Source of the DNA: Flavobacteriales bacterium
GTDB lineage: Bacteria > Bacteroidota > Bacteroidia > Flavobacteriales_D > SKUL01
NCBI GenBank assembly: GCA_007129985.1
Contig: SKUL01000264.1
Coordinates: 1-10,032, forward strand
Direction: 5' to 3'
DNA: 10,032 bases
Part shown: in pieces, positions 1-5,481 of the stretch
Position numbering within the stretch: position 1 is the stretch's first letter
Layout of the letters: each line of letters begins with the position of its first letter
Notes under the pieces: model-generated
What the model was told of the DNA's origin: nothing
Database searches by the model: none
The model's input: only the letters and a program-made list of their open reading frames with translations
Program-made: the position numbers and the translations under genes

Positions 1-2
1 AG

Positions 3-947
3 CGCATGGAGGAAGCCTGTGCTTTTGCCGTGCAGCGCGCTTTTGGCAAAGAGGTTACGGCCCACATCAAAACCGAGGCACTGCCCGTAAACCGCGACCC
101 TGCCCAGCGCAAGGTGCTTCCGGGTGTGAAGAACATCATTGCCGTGGCTTCGGGCAAAGGAGGCGTTGGAAAATCTACCATTACTTCCAACCTGGCTGTG
201 GGTCTTGCAGCGCGCGGGTACAAGGTAGGTTTGATTGACGCCGACATTTACGGGCCGTCCATGCCGCTCATGCTCGACGTGCAGCATGAACGTCCGCGCA
301 CCCTTGAGCGCGACGGAAAAACCTACATCGCACCCATCGAAACCTACGGGGTGAAGGTGTTGTCTATCGGCTTTTTTGCGGAAATCAATCAGGCCATTGT
401 GTGGCGCGGACCCATGGCAACCAAGGCGCTTAACCAGATGATTAACGACGTGTGGTGGGGCGATTTGGATTTTATGATTCTCGACCTGCCGCCCGGTACC
501 GGTGATGTGCACCTTACGCTTGTATCGGGTTTGCCGCTTTCGGGAGCTGTGATTGTGAGCACACCACAGGAGGTGGCCCTTGCCGACGCGCGCAAAGGAG
601 TAGACATGTTTCAACTCGATACCATCAAAGTGCCTGTGCTCGGAATTGTAGAGAACATGGCCTATTTTGTTCCGCCGGATATGCCCGACCGCAAGTATTA
701 CATTTTTGGTCAGGGAGGTGCCCGTGGACTTGCCGAGGACATGGGGCTTCCGTTTTTGGGTGAAATTCCGTTGGTGCAGAGCATCCGCGAGGCCGGTGAT
801 GTTGGTCGCCCGGCTGTGCTGCAGGAGAATACGCCCGTGGCCACCGCGTTTAACAACTGCATTGACCAGTTTATGGTACAGCTTGAACACCGCAACAAAC
901 ACCTTGAGCCAACGCTGATGGTTCAGGATAAATTCACACCGCAATGA
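3..947 (+). CDS. mrp: Mrp/ApbC family Fe-S cluster carrier ATPase (5' partial)
   Basis: A P-loop ATPase of the Mrp/NBP35 family, which in characterised members carries Fe-S clusters to apo-proteins in the cytoplasm. The reading frame is open to the window edge. The first residues (MEEACAFAVQRAFG) look like the last helix of the N-terminal DUF59/MIP18-like domain, so the ATG at 6 is probably internal and the true start lies upstream; family members are usually about 350-380 residues. Counting from that ATG, the deviant Walker A GKGGVGKST is at 50-58 with signature Lys51, a conserved DADIYGPSMP is at 78-87, and Walker B with LDLPPGTGD is at 159-167. The C-terminal CxxC that binds the bridging cluster in E. 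coli-type Mrp is absent: after ENMAY comes FVPPDMPDRKYYIFG, with no cysteine. I recall this as normal for Bacteroidota. The stop codon overlaps the next start (ATGA), implying translational coupling to the NifU-like gene. Confidence 0.95.
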   Translation, partial: RMEEACAFAVQRAFGKEVTAHIKTEALPVNRDPAQRKVLPGVKNIIAVASGKGGVGKSTITSNLAVGLAARGYKVGLIDADIYGPSMPLMLDVQHERPRTLERDGKTYIAPIETYGVKVLSIGFFAEINQAIVWRGPMATKALNQMINDVWWGDLDFMILDLPPGTGDVHLTLVSGLPLSGAVIVSTPQEVALADARKGVDMFQLDTIKVPVLGIVENMAYFVPPDMPDRKYYIFGQGGARGLAEDMGLPFLGEIPLVQSIREAGDVGRPAVLQENTPVATAFNNCIDQFMVQLEHRNKHLEPTLMVQDKFTPQ

Positions 948-1183
948 GCCTGACCGAAGAAAAAGTGCTTCGCGCCCTTGAGCAGATTCGTCCGTTTTTG
1001 GAGAAAGACGGAGGGAATATCTCGCTGGTTGAGATTACCCCCGAAATGGTCGTGCGTGTTAAGCTGCACGGCGCCTGCGAAACCTGCACCATGAGCAATA
1101 TGACCCTGCGCGCCGGTGTGGAGGAAAACATCCGCAACCTCGCCCCCGAAATTGTGCGTGTTGAGGCGGTGGAGACGGTGTAA
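944..1183 (+). CDS. NifU C-terminal domain-type Fe-S scaffold protein
   Basis: A 79-residue protein made almost entirely of the NifU C-terminal domain, which assembles or carries a [4Fe-4S] cluster and hands it to target proteins. Family signs are EKVLRALEQIRPFLEKDGG near the N-terminus, a beta strand ending VRVKLHGAC, and the cluster-binding CETC motif (Cys45, Cys48) followed by TMSNMTLRAGVE. It lacks the IscU-like and ferredoxin-like domains of full NifU, so it belongs with the small Nfu type; the length is normal for that. The ATG at 944 is embedded in the stop of mrp (ATGA), a common sign of coupled translation. Because the neighbouring Mrp lacks its own CxxC, this protein may supply the cluster-binding cysteines for the pair; that is inference. 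Confidence 0.93.
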   Translation: MSLTEEKVLRALEQIRPFLEKDGGNISLVEITPEMVVRVKLHGACETCTMSNMTLRAGVEENIRNLAPEIVRVEAVETV

Positions 1184-1190
1184 ATACCAC

Positions 1191-1967
1191 ATGAACAAAT
1201 CTTCGGCACAAACCATCATCACACCAATGTGTAAGCCTATTTTCTTGTGGGTATCTCTTATTGCCATGGGATTGCTCTCATGCCAATTCAACGAACCGCA
1301 GAGCACAGCCCCTAACGAGTCTGTATACGATGATATCCGCATAGCCGGAGCCATGCGCAATGTAATGCGCAAAGGTGAACTCGGTGGCGTTATTCACCTT
1401 GACACCTTGACTAGAGAAGCAGGTTGGTACGGCGTAGGTCCGGTAGAATACCTGCAGGGCGAATTGATGCTTTTTGACGGCGTGGGTTATGTGTCGCGCG
1501 TGACAAGCGATTCAACCATGTCTATGGAAAAAACGGGCGATATAAAAGCGCCGTTTTTCGTGTACGGGCGGGTGCTGGAGTGGGAGGAGGTGAATTTGCC
1601 CGACAGTATTGTTTCTGACAAGCAGCTTGAGCACTATCTCTATCACATCTCTGCCGGGGCGAAGAGGCCCTTTGTTTTTAAAATGCGGGGCGAGGTGGCT
1701 GATGCCCTTTTTCACGTGCAGAACCTGCCACCCGGAAGCACGGTCAGCTCACCCGAGGAGGCCCACAGGGGCCAGGTGAAGTACAAGGTGCAAAACGAGG
1801 ATGTGCATGTGTTGGGCTTTTTCTCCACAGAGCACCAAGGGGTTTTTACCCATCACGACAGCTATGTGCACATGCATTTGCTCACTGTGGATGAGAAGAT
1901 GATGGGACATCTGGACGGTGTTAGCTTTAAGCCCGGCGTGATGAAGTTGTGCATGCCAGTGCGCTGA
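1191..1967 (+). CDS. Predicted lipoprotein of the alpha-acetolactate decarboxylase family
   Basis: A 258-residue protein resembling alpha-acetolactate decarboxylase (AlsD/BudA), the zinc enzyme converting acetolactate to acetoin and CO2. Family features are GELGGVIHLDTL, then GWYGVGPVEYLQGELMLFDG near residues 80-97, and a metal site YVHMHLLTVDEKMMGHLDG with His227, His229 and His240. The His-x-His and 11-residue spacing equals that of His194/196/207 in the Brevibacillus enzyme. A hydrophobic segment ending LLSC (Cys31) is a lipobox, so the product is probably a lipoprotein in the envelope. I chose ATG 1191, 7 bases after the NifU-like stop; ATG 1227 (MCKPIFLWVS) would give a cleaner signal peptide. 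From a remembered alignment, the position of catalytic Arg145 appears to be His175, and the C-terminal tail with Glu253 seems missing. Decarboxylase activity is therefore uncertain, although the fold assignment is good. No acetolactate synthase gene is nearby. Confidence 0.8.
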   Translation: MNKSSAQTIITPMCKPIFLWVSLIAMGLLSCQFNEPQSTAPNESVYDDIRIAGAMRNVMRKGELGGVIHLDTLTREAGWYGVGPVEYLQGELMLFDGVGYVSRVTSDSTMSMEKTGDIKAPFFVYGRVLEWEEVNLPDSIVSDKQLEHYLYHISAGAKRPFVFKMRGEVADALFHVQNLPPGSTVSSPEEAHRGQVKYKVQNEDVHVLGFFSTEHQGVFTHHDSYVHMHLLTVDEKMMGHLDGVSFKPGVMKLCMPVR

Positions 1968-1994
1968 GTTGCCGTCACTGATTGCAGTGCTCCA

Positions 1995-2024
1995 AAACGA
2001 AAATAATCATGATATTTTTCGTTT
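1995..2024. repeat. 30-base AT-rich near-perfect palindrome
   Basis: The outer arms are AAACGAAAA and TTTTCGTTT and the core is ATCATGAT; 13 of 15 base pairs match. It lies 28 bases after the stop of the lipoprotein gene. With few G-C pairs and no real loop it looks more like a protein-binding site than a strong RNA terminator, but a weak bidirectional terminator is possible. Confidence 0.55.
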
Positions 2025-2061
2025 AGAATCGAAAAACATTATGAATTGGCGGGTGCGAAGA

Positions 2062-2076
2062 CTCGTTTTTAACGAG
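2062..2076. repeat. Small hairpin CTCGTT-ttt-AACGAG
   Basis: A perfect 6-base stem with a 3-base loop. The same general form (NNCGTT, 3-base loop, AACGNN) recurs about 28 bases downstream in the compound hairpin. Function unknown. Confidence 0.5.
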
Positions 2077-2082
2077 GAAGCC

Positions 2083-2115
2083 TGAGCGCGCCGTTTGTAA
2101 CGGCCTTTACGCTCA
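2083..2115. repeat. Two-tier hairpin in intergenic region
   Basis: The outer stem TGAGCG (2083-2088) pairs with CGCTCA (2110-2115). The inner stem GCCGTT (2090-2095) pairs with AACGGC (2099-2104) across a TGT loop. One unpaired base on the left and five (CTTTA) on the right form an internal loop. Both stems are perfect. It could be a transcript-end structure for the upstream gene or a small dispersed repeat. Confidence 0.55.
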
Positions 2116-2153
2116 ATAACAATCCCTCATCTTCGCTCAACAGGTTAAATCCC

Positions 2154-2213
2154 TTATGGGCTCGTCCCTCCGATAGTGTAGTGTATCGGGAATGGAAAAG
2201 GTTTTATGGGCTC
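2154..2213. repeat. Hairpin bracketed by a 10-base direct repeat
   Basis: TTATGGGCTC occurs at 2154-2163 and again at 2204-2213. Between the copies lies CCGATA (2170-2175) facing TATCGG (2184-2189) with an 8-base loop. A hairpin between direct repeats can be the trace of a small insertion or a regulatory arrangement; neither is shown. Confidence 0.45.
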
Positions 2214-2225
2214 ATAGTTTAGATT

Positions 2226-2267
2226 ATAATCGAAGAAATGTGTATATTCGCACAAATATTCGATTAT
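2226..2267. promoter_or_regulatory. Inverted repeat overlapping the start of the AAA ATPase gene
   Basis: ATAATCGAA (2226-2234) and TTCGATTAT (2259-2267) are perfect 9-base arms 24 bases apart; the right arm includes the first two bases of the ATG at 2266. Between them TATATTCG (2243-2250) resembles the Bacteroidota -7 element TAnnTTTG, although I see no TTG at the right distance upstream. A repressor site covering promoter and start, or an RNA hairpin hiding the start, would both fit. Confidence 0.4.
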
Positions 2268-3480
2268 GATAGAAAGAAAATCTCATATTGATCGCATAGT
2301 TCCGTTTATGGATAAACCCGTAATTAAGGTTATTACGGGCATAAGGCGCTGTGGTAAAAGCACCATGCTTCAACAAATTGTCCGGGTACTGGAAAAAAGA
2401 AATGTGAAGCCTGAGCAAATCATTTTGATTAACATGGAGTTAATGGAATTTGATGGGCTAAAAAACTACCAGTATTTTTACGCTTACATCAAAGAAAAAC
2501 AAGCAAGATCTACAGAGAAAGTTTATGTTTTTGTGGATGAGGTGCAAGAGGTAAACGAATGGGAAAAAGCCATCAATTCCTTGTTGGCAGAACAGAACAG
2601 CGACATTTACATTACTGGTTCGAATGCGAAATTACTCTCCTCTGAGTTGGCGACACTTCTATCAGGTAGGTATGTTGAATTTAAAATGTACCCACTGGTG
2701 TTTTCCGAGTTTTTGCTGTTCAGAAAAGAGAAAGAACAGCAAGTCTCTATTCAGGATGAGTTTAACCTTTTCGTAAAATATGGAGGTTTTCCGGGCTTGC
2801 ACCACATGGAGTTGGAAGACAGCATTATTCGTCAGTACTTACAATCTATTTACAATAGCGTTTTGCTGAAGGATGTCATTGTGAGAAACACAATTCGTGA
2901 TGCTGCTATGCTCGATAATATCAGCAAGTATTTGATTGATAACAGTGGAAAAATTACATCTGCTAAGCGAATTAGTGATTACATGAAATCGCAAAAGCGA
3001 AAAGTGTCTGTGGATACGGTTCTTAATTATATTCGCTTCAGTTGCGATGCGATGCTTTTTGAAAAGGTAGATCGCTATGATGTAAAGGGCAAACGGCTTT
3101 TGGAAACCCACGAAAAGTATTACATGTCTGATATAGGCTTGCGATTTGCGACCTTGGGATATACACCACAATCCATCTCATCGCAATTGGAAAACATCGT
3201 TTATCTGGAATTAAAGGCCAGGCATTATGATGTAACGATCGGAAAAATAGATGATTTGGAGATTGATTTTATTGCCACAAAAGGGAATGAAAAACGCTAT
3301 TTTCAAGTTTGTACACAACTTACCGATCAAAAAGTGATTGAGCGTGAATACCGTTCCCTGGAAATGGTGCCGGATAGCTTTCCGAAATATGTCTTATCAC
3401 TAGACAAGGGCTTTGAAACTGAAAGCAGCGGTATAAAATGGATGAACATTGTTGATTTTCTATTGGATACGAGTTGGTAG
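2266..3480 (+). CDS. AAA_14/DUF4143 family ATP-binding protein
   Basis: A 404-residue AAA-type ATPase of the AAA_14 plus DUF4143 family, common in variable copy number in Bacteroidota and archaea; its cellular role is not established. Visible motifs are Walker A GIRRCGKST (25-33), Walker B VYVFVDEVQE (86-95) with Asp91-Glu92, a sensor-1-like YITGSNAKLLS (115-125), and LLSGRYVEF with Arg135 as possible arginine finger. The C-terminal part carries the DUF4143 pattern ENIVYLEL (309-316), then LEIDFIAT (331-338) and YFQVC (345-349). This resembles a degenerate PD-(D/E)xK fold in which the usual ExK is replaced by QVC, so nuclease activity is doubtful. Length is normal and there is no frameshift. 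Sampled lines are about 30-40% G+C against well over 50% in the alanine dehydrogenase gene, and the gene stands alone between repeat-rich stretches with a terminator downstream, all of which suggests horizontal acquisition. Confidence 0.9.
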   Translation: MIERKSHIDRIVPFMDKPVIKVITGIRRCGKSTMLQQIVRVLEKRNVKPEQIILINMELMEFDGLKNYQYFYAYIKEKQARSTEKVYVFVDEVQEVNEWEKAINSLLAEQNSDIYITGSNAKLLSSELATLLSGRYVEFKMYPLVFSEFLLFRKEKEQQVSIQDEFNLFVKYGGFPGLHHMELEDSIIRQYLQSIYNSVLLKDVIVRNTIRDAAMLDNISKYLIDNSGKITSAKRISDYMKSQKRKVSVDTVLNYIRFSCDAMLFEKVDRYDVKGKRLLETHEKYYMSDIGLRFATLGYTPQSISSQLENIVYLELKARHYDVTIGKIDDLEIDFIATKGNEKRYFQVCTQLTDQKVIEREYRSLEMVPDSFPKYVLSLDKGFETESSGIKWMNIVDFLLDTSW

Positions 3481-3561
3481 AGAGGGGGTGAAAGATTCAA
3501 AAATGCTTGTATCATTGTATTTCCCGAAACATCATTGCCACATGACACGATTTACCGCGGT

Positions 3562-3590
3562 ACCCGCGAAGCTCTGCTTCGTGGGTTTTT
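3562..3590 (+). terminator. Rho-independent terminator after the AAA ATPase gene
   Basis: An 11-base-pair stem (ACCCGCGAAGC with GCTTCGTGGGT, one G-T wobble) closes a TCT loop and is followed at once by TTTTTATT on the + strand. It lies about 80 bases after the stop of the AAA ATPase gene and would end that transcript. Confidence 0.85.
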
Positions 3591-3609
3591 ATTCCCGTAA
3601 GCTCTGCTT
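3569..3609. repeat. Duplicated hairpin core AAGCTCTGCTT
   Basis: The self-complementary 11-mer AAGCTCTGCTT is at 3569-3579, inside the terminator stem, and again at 3599-3609, exactly 30 bases on. The second copy makes a weaker stem, TAAGC-tct-GCTTA, without a T-tract. This looks like a partial tandem duplication of the terminator hairpin or two members of a dispersed repeat. Confidence 0.6.
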
Positions 3610-3652
3610 AAACCTGGCTAGTGCCCCCGGGTCGGTTTTGATGTTCAATCAA

Positions 3653-3680
3653 GCTGTCAGCGTCCAACGAACCTGACAGC
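3653..3680. repeat. Inverted repeat GCTGTCAG / CTGACAGC
   Basis: Perfect 8-base arms at 3653-3660 and 3673-3680 enclose 12 bases. No T-tract follows on either strand, so it is not a standard terminator. It may be an operator or part of a dispersed repeat. Confidence 0.55.
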
Positions 3681-3700
3681 GTAGCGAACACAAGCGACCA

Positions 3701-3742
3701 ATTGTCTAATCGTCTAACTGGCTTATCGGCTCATTGTCTAAT
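3701..3742. repeat. Degenerate TTGTCTAAT-type short repeat tract
   Basis: ATTGTCTAAT occurs at 3701-3710 and 3733-3742. The sequence between can be read as decayed 7-9 base units with a G-CT-A core: CGTCTAACT, GGCTTATC, GGCTCAT. It looks like an old microsatellite upstream of the alanine dehydrogenase gene. Confidence 0.5.
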
Positions 3743-3807
3743 TTCCTCCCTCGTTTCACCGCGCTTTTTTATTACCTTCACGTTCGCAATGAACTGAACA
3801 AACCAAC

Positions 3808-5028
3808 ATGCACGGATCACAGGAAACCATGAAGGCGCTGGCACGCGAAGCCATCCTTACCCCCAAAGAGGAAATGCTTGAAATTCCGCGCAAACGCGCC
3901 AATTTGTTTATCGGCATTCCACGCGAAACCGCCTTTCAGGAACACCGCGTGGCCCTCGTGCCGGAGGCCGTGCAACTGCTGGTGAGCAACGGAAATCGCG
4001 TGGTGGTTGAGACCAACGCCGGTAAAGAAGCCCGGTTTGACGACCGCGACTACAGCGAAGCCGGTGCCGAAATTGCCTACGACCGCCAAACGGTGTATCA
4101 GGCCGATATCATCCTGAAAGTGGCTCCACCCACCGACGAAGAAATCGGCCTCATGCGGCAAAAGCAAATCCTGATTTCGGCCTTGCAGCTTTCGGTGCAG
4201 CCCAAAGACACCCTCAAAAAGCTGATGGATAAAAAGGTGTCGGCCATTGCATGGGATTTTATTCGCGACGAAACCGGTGTATTTCCCATTGTGCGCGCCA
4301 TGAGTGAAATTGCAGGAAACACCTCCATGCTCATCGCAGCCGAGTACCTCTCAAACATGAACGACGGTCCGGGTCTGATGCTCGGCGGAATCTCAGGTGT
4401 AGCCCCCTCAGAAGTGGTAATTCTCGGTGCCGGAACGGCCGGTGAGTTTGCCGCCCGCGGTGCGCTGGGCCTCGGAGCCAACGTAATGGTGTTTGACAAT
4501 ACGGTGTACAAACTTCGCCGCTTGCAAAACGACCTCGGCCGGAGACTTTTCACCTCTGTGATTCAACCCAAGGTGCTGGAAGACGCCATTATGCGCGCCG
4601 ATGTAGTGGTGTGTGCCCTTCGCGGTCGCGGTGGCCGAACCCCCTGCGTGCTCACCGAAGACATGGTGCGAAAAATGAAAAACGGAGCCGTGATTATTGA
4701 CATCAGCATTGACCAGGGCGGTTGCAGCGAAACATCGCGCGTTACCACCCACACCAATCCGGTGTACCGCGAGCATGGCGTAATTCACTACTGCGTTCCG
4801 AACATCGCCTCGCGCGTTTCGCGAACCGCATCCAAAGCGCTCAGTAATATTTTTGCCCCAATCCTGCTGCAAATTGCCGACGAAGGCGGCTGCTCCAATC
4901 TCATTCGCAAAGACGAAGGCTTCAGGCATGGTGTGTACATGTACAACGGAACCCTCACGAACGAAATCCTCGGTTTGGCGTTCGGTCTTCCGTACAAAGA
5001 CATTCACCTTTTGTTTGCAGCGATGTAG
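3808..5028 (+). CDS. ald: Alanine dehydrogenase (NAD-dependent)
   Basis: A 406-residue cytoplasmic enzyme of the alanine dehydrogenase/PntA family, expected to interconvert L-alanine and pyruvate plus ammonium using NAD. IPRETAFQEHRVALVPEAV (37-55) includes Arg47, which matches the substrate-binding Arg. IILKVAPP (101-108) includes Lys104, matching the catalytic Lys. The Rossmann motif GAGTAG is at 207-212 with Asp230 at the end of the following strand, favouring NAD. IDISIDQGGCSE (297-308) contains Asp302, matching the catalytic Asp, and HYCVPNIASRVSRTAS (327-342) is typical. The catalytic His of the M. tuberculosis enzyme appears replaced by Gln127 (SALQLS where LHLA is usual); I recall this as shared by Bacteroidota homologues. 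The N-terminus is about 30 residues longer than in classical Ald. Proton-translocating transhydrogenase alpha is the alternative, but no beta subunit gene follows. It seems to be monocistronic. Confidence 0.9.
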   Translation: MHGSQETMKALAREAILTPKEEMLEIPRKRANLFIGIPRETAFQEHRVALVPEAVQLLVSNGNRVVVETNAGKEARFDDRDYSEAGAEIAYDRQTVYQADIILKVAPPTDEEIGLMRQKQILISALQLSVQPKDTLKKLMDKKVSAIAWDFIRDETGVFPIVRAMSEIAGNTSMLIAAEYLSNMNDGPGLMLGGISGVAPSEVVILGAGTAGEFAARGALGLGANVMVFDNTVYKLRRLQNDLGRRLFTSVIQPKVLEDAIMRADVVVCALRGRGGRTPCVLTEDMVRKMKNGAVIIDISIDQGGCSETSRVTTHTNPVYREHGVIHYCVPNIASRVSRTASKALSNIFAPILLQIADEGGCSNLIRKDEGFRHGVYMYNGTLTNEILGLAFGLPYKDIHLLFAAM

Positions 5029-5239
5029 TTAGGGCCTGCTGAAAATCAGCTACGCGCTTTATAGACAATGTCATTCAAGACACGTGCAGTTTGATTCAGG
5101 GCAAGCGCATTTAGAATCTCCAGATGGCAGCAGTCAACGTGTTGAAGTGTGTTGTCTATGTTGTGAGATTCTTCTTTCCAGCCTCTCGTTCAAGAGGTGT
5201 GGAGTCGTTGTTAAGTTTAGTGGGGTTAGATTTTCATTA

Positions 5240-5252
5240 GACATTCAATGTC
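5240..5252. repeat. Odd palindrome GACATT-C-AATGTC
   Basis: A perfect 13-base palindrome around a central C. Its ATTCAAT core recurs in a second 13-base palindrome at 5896-5908. It could be an operator half-site pair; chance is also possible in AT-rich sequence. Confidence 0.35.
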
Positions 5253-5260
5253 ATAGCGCT

Positions 5261-5352
5261 CTTTGCGTCTCTATTGCGCCCCTTGCGGTTAAGCCTTTTA
5301 ACCGCAATTCCGACATGCGTCGGATACGCAAAGAAGGCGCGATGGACGCAAG
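5261..5352. repeat. Palindromic GCGTC/TTAACCGCAA repeat element with nested hairpin
   Basis: The centre is a perfect 10-base stem, TTGCGGTTAA (5283-5292) with TTAACCGCAA (5298-5307), around a 5-base loop. Next to it is a second perfect hairpin, TCCGAC-atgc-GTCGGA (5309-5324). The outer arms pair in order: GCGCC (5276-5280) with GGCGC (5336-5340), and TTGCGTC (5263-5269) with GACGCAA (5345-5351). The sequence resembles the AACCGCAAAG-GACGCAAAG family of dispersed repeats seen in many genomes, here interrupted on one side by the extra hairpin. Confidence 0.65.
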
Positions 5353-5481
5353 GGATACATCTCATTTCATGCTTATCAAACATAATCAGGATTAAATGCG
5401 TTTGCCTTGCAGTTTGACTTCTCACAGAGGTTTGAAGTTTTAAGATTCCATATCTTCGACGATTTTCAGCGGATCCTAATT

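Larger units (their letters stand above)
1968..2265. other. Non-coding stretch rich in inverted repeats
   Basis: About 300 bases between the acetolactate-decarboxylase-like gene and the AAA ATPase gene. I find no credible reading frame on either strand. It holds an AT-rich palindrome, at least three small hairpins, a 10-base direct repeat bracketing one of them, and an inverted repeat running into the next start codon; each is listed separately. The density of structure and the shift to AT-rich sequence suggest the boundary of an acquired segment or a regulatory and transcript-end region. No clear intrinsic terminator with a T-tract is visible here. Confidence 0.6.
3481..3807. other. Non-coding stretch with terminator and repeats
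   Basis: About 330 bases between the AAA ATPase and alanine dehydrogenase genes without a convincing gene on either strand. It contains a strong intrinsic terminator, a second copy of that hairpin's core, an 8-base inverted repeat, and a degenerate TTGTCTAAT-type repeat tract. The promoter of the alanine dehydrogenase gene should lie in its last 100 bases; TACCTTCA at 3773-3780 is only a weak match to TAnnTTTG. Confidence 0.6.
5029..5481. other. Non-coding stretch with a palindromic repeat element
   Basis: About 450 bases between the alanine dehydrogenase gene and the next credible start. It begins with a small hairpin (GCTGA-aaa-TCAGC, 5038-5050) that has no T-run and is at best a weak terminator. 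It also has an odd palindrome at 5240-5252 and the element at 5261-5352. TATCTTCG at 5451-5458 with TTG at 5432-5434 (16-base spacing) is a possible weak Bacteroidota promoter for the gene at 5482. The forward open frame at 5084-5395 has no recognisable protein features. Confidence 0.55.

Noticed and set aside
1968..2265. CRISPR array or toxin-antitoxin antitoxin gene in the hairpin-rich gap before the ATPase
   Set aside because: The repeats differ from one another and lack regular spacers, and no small reading frame with an antitoxin-like pattern is present.
3449..3676. Forward open frame of 75 codons overlapping the end of the AAA ATPase gene
   Set aside because: It reads through the terminator and the duplicated hairpin core, begins inside another gene, and has no protein-like pattern.
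4408..5007. Long antisense open frame opposite the alanine dehydrogenase gene
   Set aside because: It is a mirror of the codon pattern of a GC-rich gene with clear catalytic motifs on the + strand. No promoter or domain supports it.
3808..5028. NAD(P) transhydrogenase alpha subunit as identity of the dehydrogenase
   Set aside because: Family similarity exists, but no membrane-domain or beta-subunit gene follows and the Arg47, Lys104 and Asp302 pattern fits alanine dehydrogenase.
5031..5050. AGGGCCTGCTGAAAATCAGC as a possible terminal end of a lost insertion sequence
   Set aside because: It resembles the ends of some transposons, but no matching inverted copy, target duplication or transposase remnant is visible downstream.
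5084..5395. Forward open frame of 103 codons in the gap after the alanine dehydrogenase gene
   Set aside because: The translation is cysteine-rich and shapeless, runs straight through the palindromic repeat element, and shows no domain or start signal. It is most likely chance.
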